A DNA stretch of 64,000 nt, taken from contig JAHREC010000045.1 of the NCBI GenBank assembly GCA_020081605.1, positions 1,364,001 through 1,428,000 of the forward strand, read 5' to 3'. Source of the stretch: Albifimbria verrucaria. Lineage: Eukaryota; Ascomycota; Sordariomycetes; Hypocreales; Stachybotryaceae. The position numbers were made by a program, and so were the translations under genes. How positions within the stretch are numbered: the first letter of the stretch is position 1; every line of letters starts with the position of its first letter. Shown piece after piece: positions 24,874 through 36,628 of this stretch. The notes under the pieces are model-generated. The model saw only the letters and a list, made by a program, of their open reading frames with translations. It ran no database searches and had not been told where the DNA came from.

Positions 24874-26663
24874 TCAGGATGCCGATCCTCGCAATCTCCT
24901 TTCCTTCACTGTTTCGTATAAAGCTTCCAAGGCCTCGGCATCCAGAGGAGCGGCCTCTGGTTCCATTTCTGGAGCCCCAGAGTAAATGTCTTCTCGCAAA
25001 GGTATCCATTCATGTGACCCATGAAAATCGTCAAATCTGATATAGTCAAGTTGGAAGTGCTTTTCCTGGCATAATCCAGTGCCATGCAAGTACTTTTCGT
25101 ACGGTTCACCCCAATATGATGTACCAAACTCGGCGTCGAGGGGGTAGGACAGTCGTAAGTTCTGAAGAACATGTTCCTATGCTTTCGCTCATCAAAGAAA
25201 GATGGGGTAGAGGACTCTTCTAGCTCAATCCTCTCGTTGACGCATATGGTATGTGCTGGTGGGTCGTTGTTCCACGATCCTTGGCCCATCTTGAAGATTT
25301 TGAGGCTCGTCATGGTCTCTTTCCAGCGGTGCAAGACTTGGTACCATCTTAGAGGATAGGTCTTCAATTGCGGATCCACCGTCCGCGCCCATCCACGCGG
25401 GCGATCCAAGAAGCGCGTGAAGCCTGTCTTAAGCGGCAGTCCTTCATTGGAAATGATCACTTCACGTCCGGAAGGATCTTTCCCCAGAACTGTGGTTGAA
25501 TCTTCGAAGAGAGATTTATGTACTGCATGGAACATGATGGCGCACTTATCAAGATACAGCTCGGTGAGACCACCGCTGCCGTTCTGCTTGCCGAGCGATG
25601 CAATCCAATCCACTTGCCAGTCCTGGGTGAATATGTAGGAACCCAGAGCTAGAACCCTGAGATTTGGGAACCCGGAATTCTCCTCGGCAAGAGGGTTGAC
25701 TTTGCGAAAGTCCAGCTGTACATGCCAGCCCCATTTTAACATGCTATACAGAGAGAGTTCCTGTAAGTTTTGAGCCAAGGCCGGAGCCAACCAAGTCTGT
25801 GGCATACTCTCAAACATGTCGTACTTTTCTGGGAAAAATATGTCATAGCCAGCATAATTGCTGTCGTCCTCTGTAGCAATCATGAGCTTGAGGGTTGTGA
25901 GATGCCCAGACTCGATAACAGCTCGAAATGCATTCGACATTGTTAACCGCTCGTCATTGAAGTCTGCAAGGTGAGAGATTGTAAGAGTCTTGAGAGCAAG
26001 CGGCATCAATGGCACATCACTCAGATGGCTCAGGTCTACAGATGACGCCGTAGTCTCGTCGTTAATCCCATCGTTGCTCTTTTCTTCTTCACTTTCATAT
26101 TCATCAATGTCCGAGAAAATATCCAGCGACGACGCCTCCTCGATCCGCTTCTGAGCCTCAATGGACCATGACCCTGCAAGGCAATGAAAAATGATAGCCA
26201 GTACAGCGTATCTGAAGTCATTTGTCTCTTCAACGTCGTGACCCCAGCCAGAGTTCGGATCTAAACGACCAACTCCGCAATGTTCGTCAAACCGGATATT
26301 GAGTACCTGCAGATTATGGAAGAAACGCAAATACGGCAATGCCCTAAAGAAGGCCTCCGGCAATTCATAGTCGTGATTTTGGCCATACTCGAAACCGGCC
26401 CCTACATACGTGTCGCAAGTGATTTCGCGGACCACGCACCGAAGATGGTCGGAAGCTACGATGTGTTTGAAGCGGAGAGCAGACGCGTCGCCATCACCAT
26501 CGAGTCGAATGTGGCGGAAGGCCCTGCCTGTAGCCAAGGCGCAAAGACGGCGGTTCAGAAGCCTACAGGCTCGAAGTTCCGGTTGGGTCAAGAATGAGAA
26601 AATATGATCGTATATCTCGGTACTTAGATCAGCCAGCTTAGACTGATTGACGGTCTTGTCCAT
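24874..26663 (-). CDS. F-box protein
   Basis: Predicted substrate receptor of an SCF ubiquitin ligase. The N-terminus after MDKTVNQSKLADL carries the F-box pattern LSTEIYDHIFSFLTQPELRA followed by CRLLNRRLCALA, which would bind Skp1. The remaining 500 residues have scattered Leu-rich stretches such as ALKTLTISHLADF and NLRVLALGSYIF, suggesting irregular leucine-rich repeats for target binding. An acidic patch (DIFSDIDEYESEEEKS) lies near residue 185. One break near 25140, in a run of five C, is repaired by a sixth and gives the natural acidic C-terminus ending at 24874. Inferred 596 residues, no intron. Such F-box genes are numerous in fungi and the target cannot be predicted. Confidence 0.8.
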
Positions 26664-27495
26664 CTTGATAATGAGAGGCAGTCTGAGTATAAACGGAGTA
26701 GATGTAAGCTCTAAAAAAGTAGGACCCCTTATTTAGGCAGGCATTGCCCCTGATTAACCCACTAGCCAGTTTGGCTACTGATTGGCAGGACTTGCCCCTC
26801 TAGTAGCCTATTTACGCCTGTGCAAGAACCTCTGAATGACAATTATCTTGAGGCACCATCCTCAAACTAGTAGGTATTTTGTAATTGTGAAGTGAAATCA
26901 TCTCGAGCAGCGTTCTAGGACATATCTTGCTCTCCCAGGCCTGGACTCAAGAGCTTCTGGCAGCAAATACCGACGATGCAGGGGCTGTTATGAGAGGCGA
27001 TTGTCAGCATGAACCGAATTCGCATTGTTGCTCTGACCCAATCCACGAGTCGATGAGCCAAGGCATATCGCTCTGAATGTCTACAACAGGAGTGCAGAGG
27101 ATTGATGGATTCTCGGTGGAGTAATTATAGCATGTGGATCTGATGTACGGCTAGACTACTTGCTAAGGTTCATGGCATGCCGTCTCTCACATCAACTTTT
27201 CACAAGTGAGATCATTTACGTAGGTGGGTTGGGGCATTCGTCCACCTGTAGCTCGAGGTACAAATAATTGGCACCAATATCCTTGAGAAAGAAGAATGAG
27301 GTAAAGAAAATAAGACCAAAATATGAGTAATCATGATTAAAGAAGAAAAAAAAGCCGATTGTAGTGCTTACGCCGTGCCATTCAGAATAATCAACAATCT
27401 ATGATGCGATGCATTGTTGTGATGTTCATCTGTAGGGTAGTGCTCAACATGTTGAGGGTATATAAGTTTCTTATTGTGCCATGGAATTCAACCAA
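26664..27495. other. Gene-free region upstream of the F-box gene and tRNA-Lys
   Basis: 832 bases holding the F-box promoter and the 5' flank of the tRNA gene. No coding signal. Confidence 0.45.
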
Positions 27496-27617
27496 GCCTC
27501 GGTAGCTCAGTTGGTTTAGAGCTTTCGGCTTTTACAGAAAATCGGGTCTTCCTCACCAGGTTGACTCGAAGCGAGTAGATGACCGAAAGGTCGTGGGTTC
27601 GAGCCCCACCCGAGGCG
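27496..27617 (+). tRNA. tRNA-Lys (anticodon TTT) with a 47-base intron
   Basis: The acceptor stem GCCTCGG (27496-27502) pairs with CCGAGGC (27610-27616), followed by discriminator G. The D arm is GCTC/GAGC, the anticodon stem TTCGG (27524-27528) pairs with CCGAA (27583-27587), the anticodon TTT is at 27531-27533, and the T arm is GTGGG TTCGAGC CCCAC. The intron, 27535-27581, sits at the standard place one base after the anticodon. A, B boxes are intact and a short T run follows at about 27626. The D loop has one more T than usual. Confidence 0.93.
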
Positions 27618-28195
27618 ACGGAGTGTTTCTTTTGCCTCTTCCAGTGAGAGACAGAGACGGTGTTTTCCATATATCGCATTTGCAACAATAATCTCCTTGT
27701 TGTCAGTTTCTTTTCTTCCATAAGCCAGCGTCCTTTTTTTCTTCTTTTTCCCCAGCACATAATTTGACGTGCATCACGCTTACCCTTTTATGTTGTGGAC
27801 ATGGCTACCGTTACACTTACACCTCCATCACATTACATTAATGCAGGATCACCTGCAAAGATGACTTGACTTCGATTTGTTCCCATGGTCAAGTGACTCA
27901 TTTACAGGTAGGCAAATGGAGAAATTGTCGCAATGTTGAACACGTGCCTCACTCAGCAAAGTCAGCATCATGAATAACTTCAATTGGCGCCAGATGCTCT
28001 CGATTATAGCTGCCTTACCATCTCAAAACACGTGACCGTCGCTAACAGCCCACCTTGTGCAAGTGGAAATGCCCCGCCAAATCTTGGGACCCTTTGCGAC
28101 TGGAGACAGACACGCCGTTGTTGCTCAGGTACGTACGATCCGCGCGCGTCCAAGGCCCTAAGCTCACTCAGGGCGCTCCCAGGAACACCCTCACA
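27618..28195. other. Intergenic region, promoter of guanylate kinase
   Basis: 578 bases, with a pyrimidine-rich stretch around 27705-27755. The ATG at 28196 is preceded by a short untranslated leader. No further gene is supported. Confidence 0.45.
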
Positions 28196-28833
28196 ATGGC
28201 TTCCCCTCTGATCGTCGGCCGATTGTCATCTCCGGCCCCAGCGGTGTCGGAAAGGGCACGCTGTTCAAGATGCTCTTCGACCGCCATCCCGATACCTTCA
28301 CCCTCTCCATCTCTCACACCACCCGTAGCCCCCGGCCTGGTGAGCAGCACGGAGTCGACTACTACTACGTCTCCAAGGACGAGTTCCGGGACCTCATTGC
28401 CCAAGATGGTTTCATCGAGCAGTATGTGCTCCCTTCCACACCAACTACAAACCCGAAGACGCTCTACTGACTTGTCGCCTTCTCGCAGTGCCCAGTTCGG
28501 CGAAAACCTCTACGGCACGAGCAAGATGACTATCGGCGAGCAGTCCGCCAAGGGAAAGGTCGTGGTGCTGGACATCGAGATGGAGGGCGTCAAGCAGGTC
28601 AAGAAATCCCACATCGACGCGCGCTTCGTCTTCATCGCGCCCCCAACAACGACGAGCTCGAGAGGCGGCTGCGGTCGCGCGGCACCGAGAAGGAGGAGAG
28701 CATCAAACTGCGACTCGAGCGCGCCAAGGACGAGCTCGAGTTTGGCAAGACGGCTGGCTTTGACAAGATCATCACCAACGACGACCTGGAGACGGCCTAC
28801 AAGGAGCTCGAGGATTGGGTGTATGGCTCTTAG
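28196..28833 (+). CDS. GUK1: Guanylate kinase
   Basis: Essential cytosolic enzyme phosphorylating GMP (and dGMP) to GDP with ATP. Exons 28196-28421 and 28489-28833, separated by a 67-base intron. Visible marks are PIVISGPSGVGKGT (P-loop), TTRSPRPGE and GVDYYYVSKDEF (GMP binding), IEHAQFGENLYGTS across the splice, and VVLDIEMEGVKQV. Breaks near 28205 and 28650, in C runs of four and five, are each repaired by one C and give 190 residues, exactly the family length. Since GUK1 is essential in yeast, breaks in this gene point to sequence error rather than decay. A purine-rich tract at 28869-28902 follows in the 3' UTR. Confidence 0.95.
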
Positions 28834-29311
28834 AGCGCCGGCTGGTGAGTGTGCCGAGACGGTTATTCAAGAAGAGAAAAAGAGAGAAAAAGAAAGAAAA
28901 GTAAAACTCTATTAAGCGCTCTGGTAAAGCTCCGTAGCACTCCCTGTTCGGTTCTCGAGCTACCTTATCTTTTTGCATTATAATGGAAGTATAGACTAGA
29001 AATGTTCAGATAGAACAGCTCATGAATAGAGGCTTGCAATATCATGGCTGTTTGCCCTGCTCCATGAGTTTAACTTGTCAACGTATTGCATTGCTTAGTT
29101 CCAGTCAAAGTATGCGGACCATTGGATGAAGATACTTTATTTGGGTCATTCTCAAGTAAACCGTTCAAGACACCGGTGCCTTCATTGGTTTCAATAGCCA
29201 AGAAAGTTTGTATACAATCAGCAGACTACTAGTACAGAGATGAAGGAATCCCGTGGATATCTGAGTGCTATAATCACAAGACAACTGAATCCTAGCAACA
29301 GACACACTTTG
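28834..29311. other. Convergent intergenic region
   Basis: 478 bases between guanylate kinase and the minus-strand acetyltransferase-domain fragment, including the purine-rich tract at 28869-28902. No gene is seen; in particular nothing resembling the missing downstream domains of a fatty-acid synthase beta subunit. Confidence 0.5.
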
Positions 29312-30756
29312 TCATTCATTAGCAAATATCTCTGGTTGGTAGCCAATTCCAGGAGACGTTCCACACAGAGTCCCAGCTAGTATTACCCTAACTCCGGTAC
29401 TATTCTTGTTTCGACTTGTCAATGCCCCAATTCCATCCACTCCGCCAGGTCCAAAGTCCAGAATGTGTGTTGCGTTAGGAAAATTCGTCGCCGTTGGCCA
29501 ATCCAGCGTATCCCGCGTGATAAGACGAGATAATTCGGGAACTATATTTCCACTAATCTCCCGTAAATCAGCCCCTGTTTTCGTGCTGTATACAGGAATC
29601 TTGAGTTCATTCGCATGAATTTCCAGGTCTTTGAGATCATAGTCGATCCAAGTTAAAGCTGCGTCCAGATATTTGTTATGGAATGGAACCGAGACTGACA
29701 GTTGTTCGCTGCTTTGCCTAGCCGCATCCTGACAATCTTCACTAGGTGAAGCATTGGCTTTCCACAAATATTGATTGAGGTCGTAGACAGCGAAAGGATG
29801 GCCTGTAATGACGAAATCTTGTGGCCCATTTGTAGCCGAAATCTCAACACAGCTACCAGGCCCACGAGCTGCATTGACTTCAAGAACTCGAGCTTCAATT
29901 TGTTCTTTGTTGAAGCCTCTAACACGGAGCATAGGAGTCGGAAGACTTGACCTATCATGACCAGTCTGTTCGCAGATGTTCGCAGAGACGCTGGGGCATA
30001 TTTGTTGACATCGTAGACCAACGACGAAGAGTATTGTTAAAATCGTTTTGACGGTCTCCTCCAAGAATCCCAGTCACCTACTGTAGCAATTGCAGCCGCA
30101 ACGACGACGCCTTGCGAATATCCTGTGACGCCCACAAACCTGTCGCGCAGGTCTCCAGGCTGAAATCCTAGGATTTTGCATGTGATTTCAACAGTTGAGA
30201 GTTGAACAAGCCCTATCAAAGGAAGGCTGACTGGTGCCATGAGCAGGTAGGCTTTACTCGGGGTATAGCTTGGCAACCTAAGCCATTTCATCAAGTCGAA
30301 TCCTTCTGCAAAAAGATGCTCTACGCCGTATCCTTGTATGAGTTTAAGGAGAAGTTTCTGTGAAGCATGGAATAGGTCGGTTATAAAAGATTGATACGTG
30401 GCGAATAGGTCAAGGAGTTCCGAAAAGTATGAATTAACTATGCCTTGGCCACCAAAAATGGCATATACGTTTCTTTTCATGGCATTGCTAGGCTGATCTC
30501 TGAACAGAACCGAATCCTGTGGAGGTGGCGCTCTTCCAATGGCTTGTAGTGCGGCGTAGTAAGAACGAATGATGTCAAGTTTATCCTTTATTGAGATGCT
30601 GAAGTCTCGAATGGCGTAATGGATACTGTCATTGTCCAGATATAATGGATAAAGATCAACATTGTATTCGACCAGCTGGAGAACTCTGGCTTGATCTTTA
30701 GCTTGCTTAGCTTTCTGAACAGCATAGTCAAGATCTTGAGCCCATTTTACAACCAA
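29312..30756 (-). pseudogene. Acetyltransferase-domain fragment of a fatty-acid synthase beta subunit
   Basis: Resembles the N-terminal acetyltransferase (AT) domain of fungal FAS beta (Fas1), including the beta subunits of dedicated synthases in secondary metabolism. Marks are YAIFGGQGIVNSYFSEL, the nucleophile motif GYSQGVVVAA (family GHSQG), the active-site region PTPMLRVRG, and THILDFGPGGVDGIGALTSR. One break near 30065 is repaired by one T. The protein then stops at 29312 after about 480 residues, whereas a complete beta subunit has about 2,000 with enoyl reductase, dehydratase and malonyl/palmitoyl transferase domains after the AT. The start is unclear; no in-frame ATG is near 30756. 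Either a relic or a free-standing AT; the catalytic Ser is present but its usual His was changed to Tyr. Confidence 0.75.
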
Positions 30757-31419
30757 CTGGGGAACCGGAGCTTTTCGACCTTTATTTTTAGTTCCATAAG
30801 CATGAGAAACGTGCTATATGACTGCATTGCAAAGTTCCGTAACTCAGGAGGTAGGTCCTGGGGTGGCCCTTGGACTCGTCTCTTCGTAGAAAGTTGTGAA
30901 GTTGGCATTTGGAATGATGATTAGTGGGCAACAAATCTGTCAAAAACTGTGAGGGGGAATGATATTCGGATAATTTTCAGTGAATGCAGTTATCTGAGTA
31001 AAAATTTCTTCGAATGCTTTTCGTTTCTTCCATGCCTTTGAAATAGTCCCAAGAAAAGCCTAGGTAGGGTTGGATTGGAGTAAGGCAACTTTTCGTAGGA
31101 TGTGCTGACTATCCTTGGTCACGAGAGATTGACCAACCATCAGGGTACTGCATATATACATATTTTAATGCATCTACCGGATCCAGCTACAGGCAATACG
31201 ATGGTCAGAGACGGAGACCAGTCAACTACATGTTCACAGCTATTCTTATTACTACAGCCATTGCAATACAGTATTCTACTCAATTACCAAAAGACATCTA
31301 GAACCTCCACTTTATTGCCGTGGTGACTTGGCAAGACATGTTATTCAGATTGTTTGGCCGCATTTTATCAAGAGGAAAACCGTGATTGCTCTATGAATCA
31401 TAGGAAGGGGTAGCTATGT
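30757..31419. other. Intergenic region upstream of the AT fragment
   Basis: 663 bases. Near 30760-30905 the minus strand, read one frame away from the AT fragment, stays open and could be a further part of its N-terminus behind another run-length error (for example near 30760), but no family match was recognised. The rest shows nothing. Confidence 0.35.
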
Positions 31420-31848
31420 CTACGAAGACCTCGGCTTATGTGGTAAAATAGGTGAACCACTTAGATTCTTTTCACAGTTTAATACCGCACCAACTCTCTG
31501 CCTAATAAGACTATCCAATCGTCCACAGATGCACTTTAGCTCATCCCCAAAAGCAGCCCCAATCGAAAAAACCTCCTTTTGAGAGTCCGAACGTGCTGGG
31601 CGACCTTCGTTAAAACCATATTTCCACTCACAGTAGGAGTCCACGTCTGGGTAATGTAGGCCCTGGTTATCCCGACAACGCCAGTCCCTAGCAGTGGTCC
31701 CTACTGCCGCGATTTGCGCGTTTTGGCCGTACTGCCATTTACAAGCTTCGATCTTATCGACATAACCAGCATAGGTTTTAGCTGATGCTGGCGTGCCGAG
31801 CAGAGCGAGGCCAGCGACGGCGCTGAAGACAATAGAGGCGGCGAACAT
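31420..31848 (-). CDS. Small secreted cysteine-containing protein (effector-like)
   Basis: 142 residues, uninterrupted. An N-terminal signal peptide (MFAASIVFSAVAGLALLGTP then ASA) is followed by a mature part with six cysteines, at EACK, WRCR, SYCEW, KCIC and LNCE. Two short segments resemble each other: ACKWQYGQN and YCEWKYGFNEG, suggesting an internal duplication of about 45 residues. No family recognised. Small size, secretion and even cysteine number fit a secreted effector or antimicrobial protein, but host interaction is only a guess. It has its own promoter with an AT-rich TATAAAT at 32061-32067. Confidence 0.6.
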   Translation of the reverse strand: MFAASIVFSAVAGLALLGTPASAKTYAGYVDKIEACKWQYGQNAQIAAVGTTARDWRCRDNQGLHYPDVDSYCEWKYGFNEGRPARSDSQKEVFSIGAAFGDELKCICGRLDSLIRQRVGAVLNCEKNLSGSPILPHKPRSS

Positions 31849-34082
31849 GACTATTGCGCTTTAGCTTAATGCCAGAAAGTCTCAAGATAATGGCGAGATA
31901 GCCTGTACCTTGTAAGGGCCCATGGAGGTGATTGTTTATTCGAGTTGGATTTGTGAGTTGATAGTTTATGTAGTTGAGTAAATCGCTTGCCAGCAATGAT
32001 ATTTTGAGTGGTCAAATCGTTGTGAGAGAAAATTTGACTACTTAAGGCCTTGAAAGACATATTTATAGTTTAATGTGATGCGTGACAGGAATAAAATTGA
32101 GCTCAAGGGGCTCCGTCTTGGCCAAATACTTGCCGAGGGCTGTTTAGAAACTACACATTGCTCACTATCCTCTCGAAGACCTGAAAAAACCTGGTAGCAT
32201 TTAATTCGTTCATATGAGGTCCCGTCCAGGAACCTTGGAGAATGCGGCGACGGATCCGCTATCCGTAAAAGATGTTGTCTAAGACATCTAACACAAGAGC
32301 TGACTACAGCGACATCGGATGTCTGACTACTAGCCACTTCTAGGTCTCTGGCACTGCCAATTCAGTACTCTGTTCTTCTGATTATCTTTTTGTCTTCTTC
32401 CCAGACTAATGGTTATTGAGCCTTATGTCTCCATCTACGGATGTCCTAGCCATCAATAGATGTCTATCGCGTTTCGACGTGATACCTTCATCAAGTAATC
32501 AGGCTATGCCAGCGTGAAACATGCTCGTGAACGATGAATGGAGGTCTTTGCAACACAAGGTTTGGCCCATTGCCATGTTGGTACTATTAACAAGCATGTG
32601 AGAGATAAGGATGAAAATTCCTAAAACAACTGTGTCGTGAATCACGAAAACCTTGACTACCCTTTGAGTGCTCCTGATTCAGCCTTGTTAGGAATATGTA
32701 TATTGTAGTGGAAGGATCCATTGGAGAAGTATTAATGGTACGGGTTGATTAATTTTGTCATGGAAGAGTATTAAGAGGAGTCTATCATTGCTTAGTAGAT
32801 ATGTAGATAGACGTCATATCCGGGTCAATGTATGGCCTGGCTGACACTACCTTCCGCAATATCAGTCAAGATTGGAAACGGAAGATCGTTTTAACTACGC
32901 ACTATATTAAGGTTTTTATTTGGCCAAGGATTTAGATGTAGAGAATTTAACAGGCCAATCTCATATCGTAGGGTTGAAGTGTGGAAGTAGGCTGCATTCG
33001 TAGGTAGACGTTTACAAACGATATTTCCAGCCTTGCGTATGTAGTTGATCTATTTCTCAACCGATGACATGAATATTATGACTTATGTCTCCTGTGAACT
33101 TACTTTCAGGTCCAGGTAGGGAGAGAGAGAGACAGGTTGAGGGAGAAAGAGACAGATCGAGGGAGGAGATGCTTATGTACTTGATATAAGTAGCTTCAGC
33201 CGTGAATCTTGGCATCATTGCCCAATGAAACACGCTCCAAAGGCCAGGAATGGCCGGCTTATCTCTCAGGAGGCCTGAAAATACCCTTCTCAGCTCGCCT
33301 CACCCGTCATTCCTACGTGTAAGACCTGGCGCTCACGCCACTTTCACATCGTACCTGAAGGGAACACAGAGAACACAGAACAGTTTTATATTCCGTGTCA
33401 AGACCCTGGTCTCTCAAGTACGGCTCTTTTATTGACTTCGTTCTTAAGCCTTGGAACAACAGGGCACAATGCTACCCGCGTCGACTGCGTTTATGTTACA
33501 GCAGTAGAGTCTTGAGTACATTTCAGTAGTTCCAGCCGGCCCAGGCAAAATCAGCAAATAGCTAACTTCAGAAAAGGAAAAATGCTCGATATCTGGTTTG
33601 TTGTATAAAATTGTGCAATTTTAGTACACATGTAGCTATGTCCACTGGGTTGACTCTCAACACAACTCAGAATATCGACTCCCTAGGCTAGACTATTTTC
33701 AACAAGGTTACCCATAAATAGTCCAATATTCAGCCCATTTACACAAGGTGAAGCTTCCAAAACTATTCTAGCAATCACAGATTGATCTTAGTTTGGGACA
33801 TCATATCTATAGAAATTGTTTGTCCATGTATACTATAAGCTGTTACGATACATTGCTTCAGGAGATAAAAATCTTCCTTTATATGCTTCACCACTTCATG
33901 ATGGAAAACGGCGCTTCCCAAGTGGTTGTACAAAAGCAGTTGTGTCTGGCATTTCTTGATTCTTGCTCCGATATCGTTTAACAAAATCTTGTCTCAAACC
34001 TTTTGAGAGTCTTCCTCTACATTGAACAATACCCTAAAAAGTTTAATATATTTGCCGGAACATATGTTTGAAAGGAGTTGAC
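31849..34082. other. Gene-free AT-rich region
   Basis: 2.2 kb without a supported gene. It contains the promoter of the small secreted protein and a purine-rich low-complexity tract at 33118-33170. Short open frames have no coherent splicing or domain. Base composition is visibly AT-richer than nearby coding DNA. Confidence 0.5.
33118..33170. repeat. GA-rich low-complexity tract
   Basis: A purine-rich stretch dominated by GAGA and GGGAG units, with a partly repeated AGACAG half-unit about 20 bases apart. Probably microsatellite drift in non-coding DNA. Confidence 0.6.
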
Positions 34083-35082
34083 TTACCAGGATACAGTCCA
34101 CCCTGGCTGTGGCTTTCCATTAAGACTCTTACATACACCTCTACTGGCCATATTGTCTGGTGCTACGTCTGCCATTGACCAACTTTCGTCACCCCAAAGA
34201 CCAACGTGTTGTCTAAGAAGCTTCGCTGCCAGTATTTTAGCCAATCCTTTACCTCGATATTCTTCCTATGTGATGTTAGTGTCTGTGACTCCGAAAAGAG
34301 AGGGTTCTGGAACCACAACGAACTTCACAATGAAGGCTGCATAGTGACGAGTCCGGGCCTAAGAATGCCCAAGCAACGGGTGTGCCGTCTCTGAGTTTGA
34401 TGACCGTATTCTTCCAACGTACCAGTTTATGCCTATCATAATTTGTTAATGTTTCTACTTGTCGAAATGGGCTTGATACTCACGGTGGCCGTGGCAGGTT
34501 GTTGCGGAGTACGGCTGGTTTACAATCGTCCAATGTCGCGTCGTCCCAATACATACCTTCAGGCAGCGGTGTATCCTTGTTTGGCAACTCCTCTATTCTA
34601 AAGAGCCATTTGTCGTAGAGGCCCGTTGCTCGAGGCTGTATGCGTCCGCTTTTCTCCAGGAGGGAGCGTGTTTGTGAATGCAAAGAACCCAAAAGGACCG
34701 ATCCAGGGTAAGATAGCTCGCCTTGGAATTCCTTTCTGATTTTCAAAATCGCATGGGTAGTATCTTTCAACTCCTTCTGATACTCCATCTCATCAAGTGC
34801 AGCTGCATCATCTTCCCAGGAAGAGTAGATGTACATCTGCGTATCTGGTCCACCACCCATGTCAATGTATGTGACCGTAAACGCGGCGTCTAAGGCGGTT
34901 TCATGGCTCAGTCTTCCATTGGGTGATGTGAAGATGACGCGTGTGTCTGCTGTATGCGCGCCATCAAACTTGCTGCTATGTTGAAGCACCCGCAGCAATA
35001 CCAAAGAATAAGGTAGATGGGCCCTCAGAAGCCTCAATAGATCGTCTGGGACGGCGTTAAATACTTGAGTTGTCCTCGACAT
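34083..35082 (-). CDS. GNAT-family N-acetyltransferase
   Basis: Transfers an acetyl group from acetyl-CoA to an amine of unknown substrate. The chosen start at 35082 (MSRTTQVFNAVPDDLLR) gives 296 residues over three exons, 35082-34484, 34432-34324 and 34265-34083, with no frame break. The third exon carries the acetyl-CoA motif A (EEYRGKGLAKILAAKLL, the R/Q-x-x-G-x-G/A pattern), and exon 2 holds IKLRDGTPVAWAFLGPDSS and SLHCE typical of the FR47-like branch. Intron 2 has a non-standard-looking GTTCGT donor. An upstream in-frame ATG at 35136 is possible but adds a hydrophobic segment unlike relatives. The family call is good, the substrate unknown. Confidence 0.8.
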
Positions 35083-35575
35083 CTTTTCCGTATAACTGGC
35101 GGTTATGGCAAGCCCAATCACTACGGGTATACTCAAAATGCATATGAATACTAGTTCCCTTTGTGAGTCATTAACCTAGACAAAACCACTTTCGGACTAC
35201 AGGGTTGGAATCTCCGCTTTACGTCCGAGCTATTCCAAGTAGAAGTCATGACGCCGATGTCTCCACTTTTGGAAGAGTTCGCAGCTGAATCAATTGAACC
35301 AGGTCTCCCGAGTTGATGGCACTCAAAGGTAGGTTACACGAGGCTCGCAATGGAGGGGCGATTGGGGGATGCTAAGCATAGCATTCAGAAAAATTACTTG
35401 GAAATATCCGGGAGGTATTCGAAAGGAATTCTTGGAAGAAACCTAGACCAAGCGAGGCTAGTAAATTGGGGGTGGTATCCGAAGGATCTAACAGAAGGAA
35501 TATTACATAGTGGTATATCTAGCTGTGTACATAAACTCGTTATACATGCGACGTTGTATGCTGTGTGCTTCGCTT
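35083..35575. other. Intergenic region, GNAT promoter
   Basis: 493 bases between minus-strand genes. A plus-strand open frame at 35350-35589 has no recognisable feature and is not called. Confidence 0.45.
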
Positions 35576-36628
35576 TTAACGTAAAATAGCAAAATCCCAC
35601 CCAATACGGGCAGTGCGTGAAGTCTTTAAGGATCGCTTTAACCAACAGCGATGGAAGCTTCCCGGATCATCCTCAAGTATGCCCCAGCCGCAGCCTTCAC
35701 AGTCTGGGTATCCGGCGCAGTACACCATGCAATCCTCGAAAGTGGGCGTCCAGGCATGGGCCAAGTCGACGGCTGAGTTCTTGCCGGTGTAATCGACTCC
35801 ACAGATACGGACAAACTCCTTGTCTGTACCTGGAACCTTAAATATGGTGTTGTTGGCTGCAGGACAAGAAATCAGGGTTGTGATGGCAGGGTTGCTGGAT
35901 ATGGTGGATGCCGCCGTAGATTTAGACGACTTTGATCTGGTGGCGGTGGATGTGGGTTTCGAGTCAGAAGTAGTAGGAAATGAAGACTCTGTAGGAACCG
36001 ATTGAACGGTTTTCGTAGCGGTGATGCCCTCCGTGGAACCGCTTTTGCCTCATTAGTAAACCACCTCATCATTGAGCTGGATTAAATGTCATACCTCTCT
36101 TGAGCGTCTGCGGCGGTGCTTGATGGAGATTGCTTTGCGCCCACGCCGACTCCAACACCGACGCCCACGGCGATAGCGACGACCAGTAGAACGGCCGCTA
36201 ATACAATCCAGAAGATGCGCTTCCGTACGCCGCAGATGGTCGCAACAGGAATTGGCGCTGGCGGCGCGATGTGATCGTACTTGTAATCATAAGGAGCTTC
36301 CTCTGCGATGAGCGGGGCTGCGTGATTCGATCTACGGGTGGCGGTGGTGTTCCTTCGCGATAAAGGTGTATTTCTCCTTTGCCGACGCAATGCTTCTCTT
36401 GTCGGACCAGGCAACGGCTCGAGGTGTCCTTCCCACACGAAGGGGATTCTTGGAAGGCGGATGCGGAAAGTCGCGAAGCGTCGGTTGACTCTCGGTTATG
36501 GATGTGACAGTCGAATCGCGAAGAGCGGTACCGGATGAAGTTCCGGGAGGCATCGTTGCAGAACCCGAACCCGAGCCAGTGACGCTGCCACCGGTCGCAC
36601 TGCCATCGGGCGTGGCAAACGGATTCAT
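35576..36628 (-). CDS. Single-pass membrane protein with PAN/apple-like ectodomain
   Basis: Two exons, 36628-36095 and 36041-35576, with intron 36042-36094. The N-terminus is Gly/Ser/Thr/Pro-rich and Arg-rich, cytosolic in type; then comes one hydrophobic helix (FWIVLAAVLLVVAIAVGVGV, a GV-repeat tail), then a Ser/Thr-rich stalk, and a C-terminal Cys-rich domain with WTPTFEDCMVYCAGYP, CEGCGWGILEDDPG and HRCWLK, resembling PAN/apple domains that bind carbohydrate or protein. One frame break near 36440 is unusual: dropping one C from a run of four restores a frame, so it looks like an overcount. Inferred 332 residues. Probably a surface sensor or adhesion protein of plasma membrane or wall; ligand unknown. 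Confidence 0.7.
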
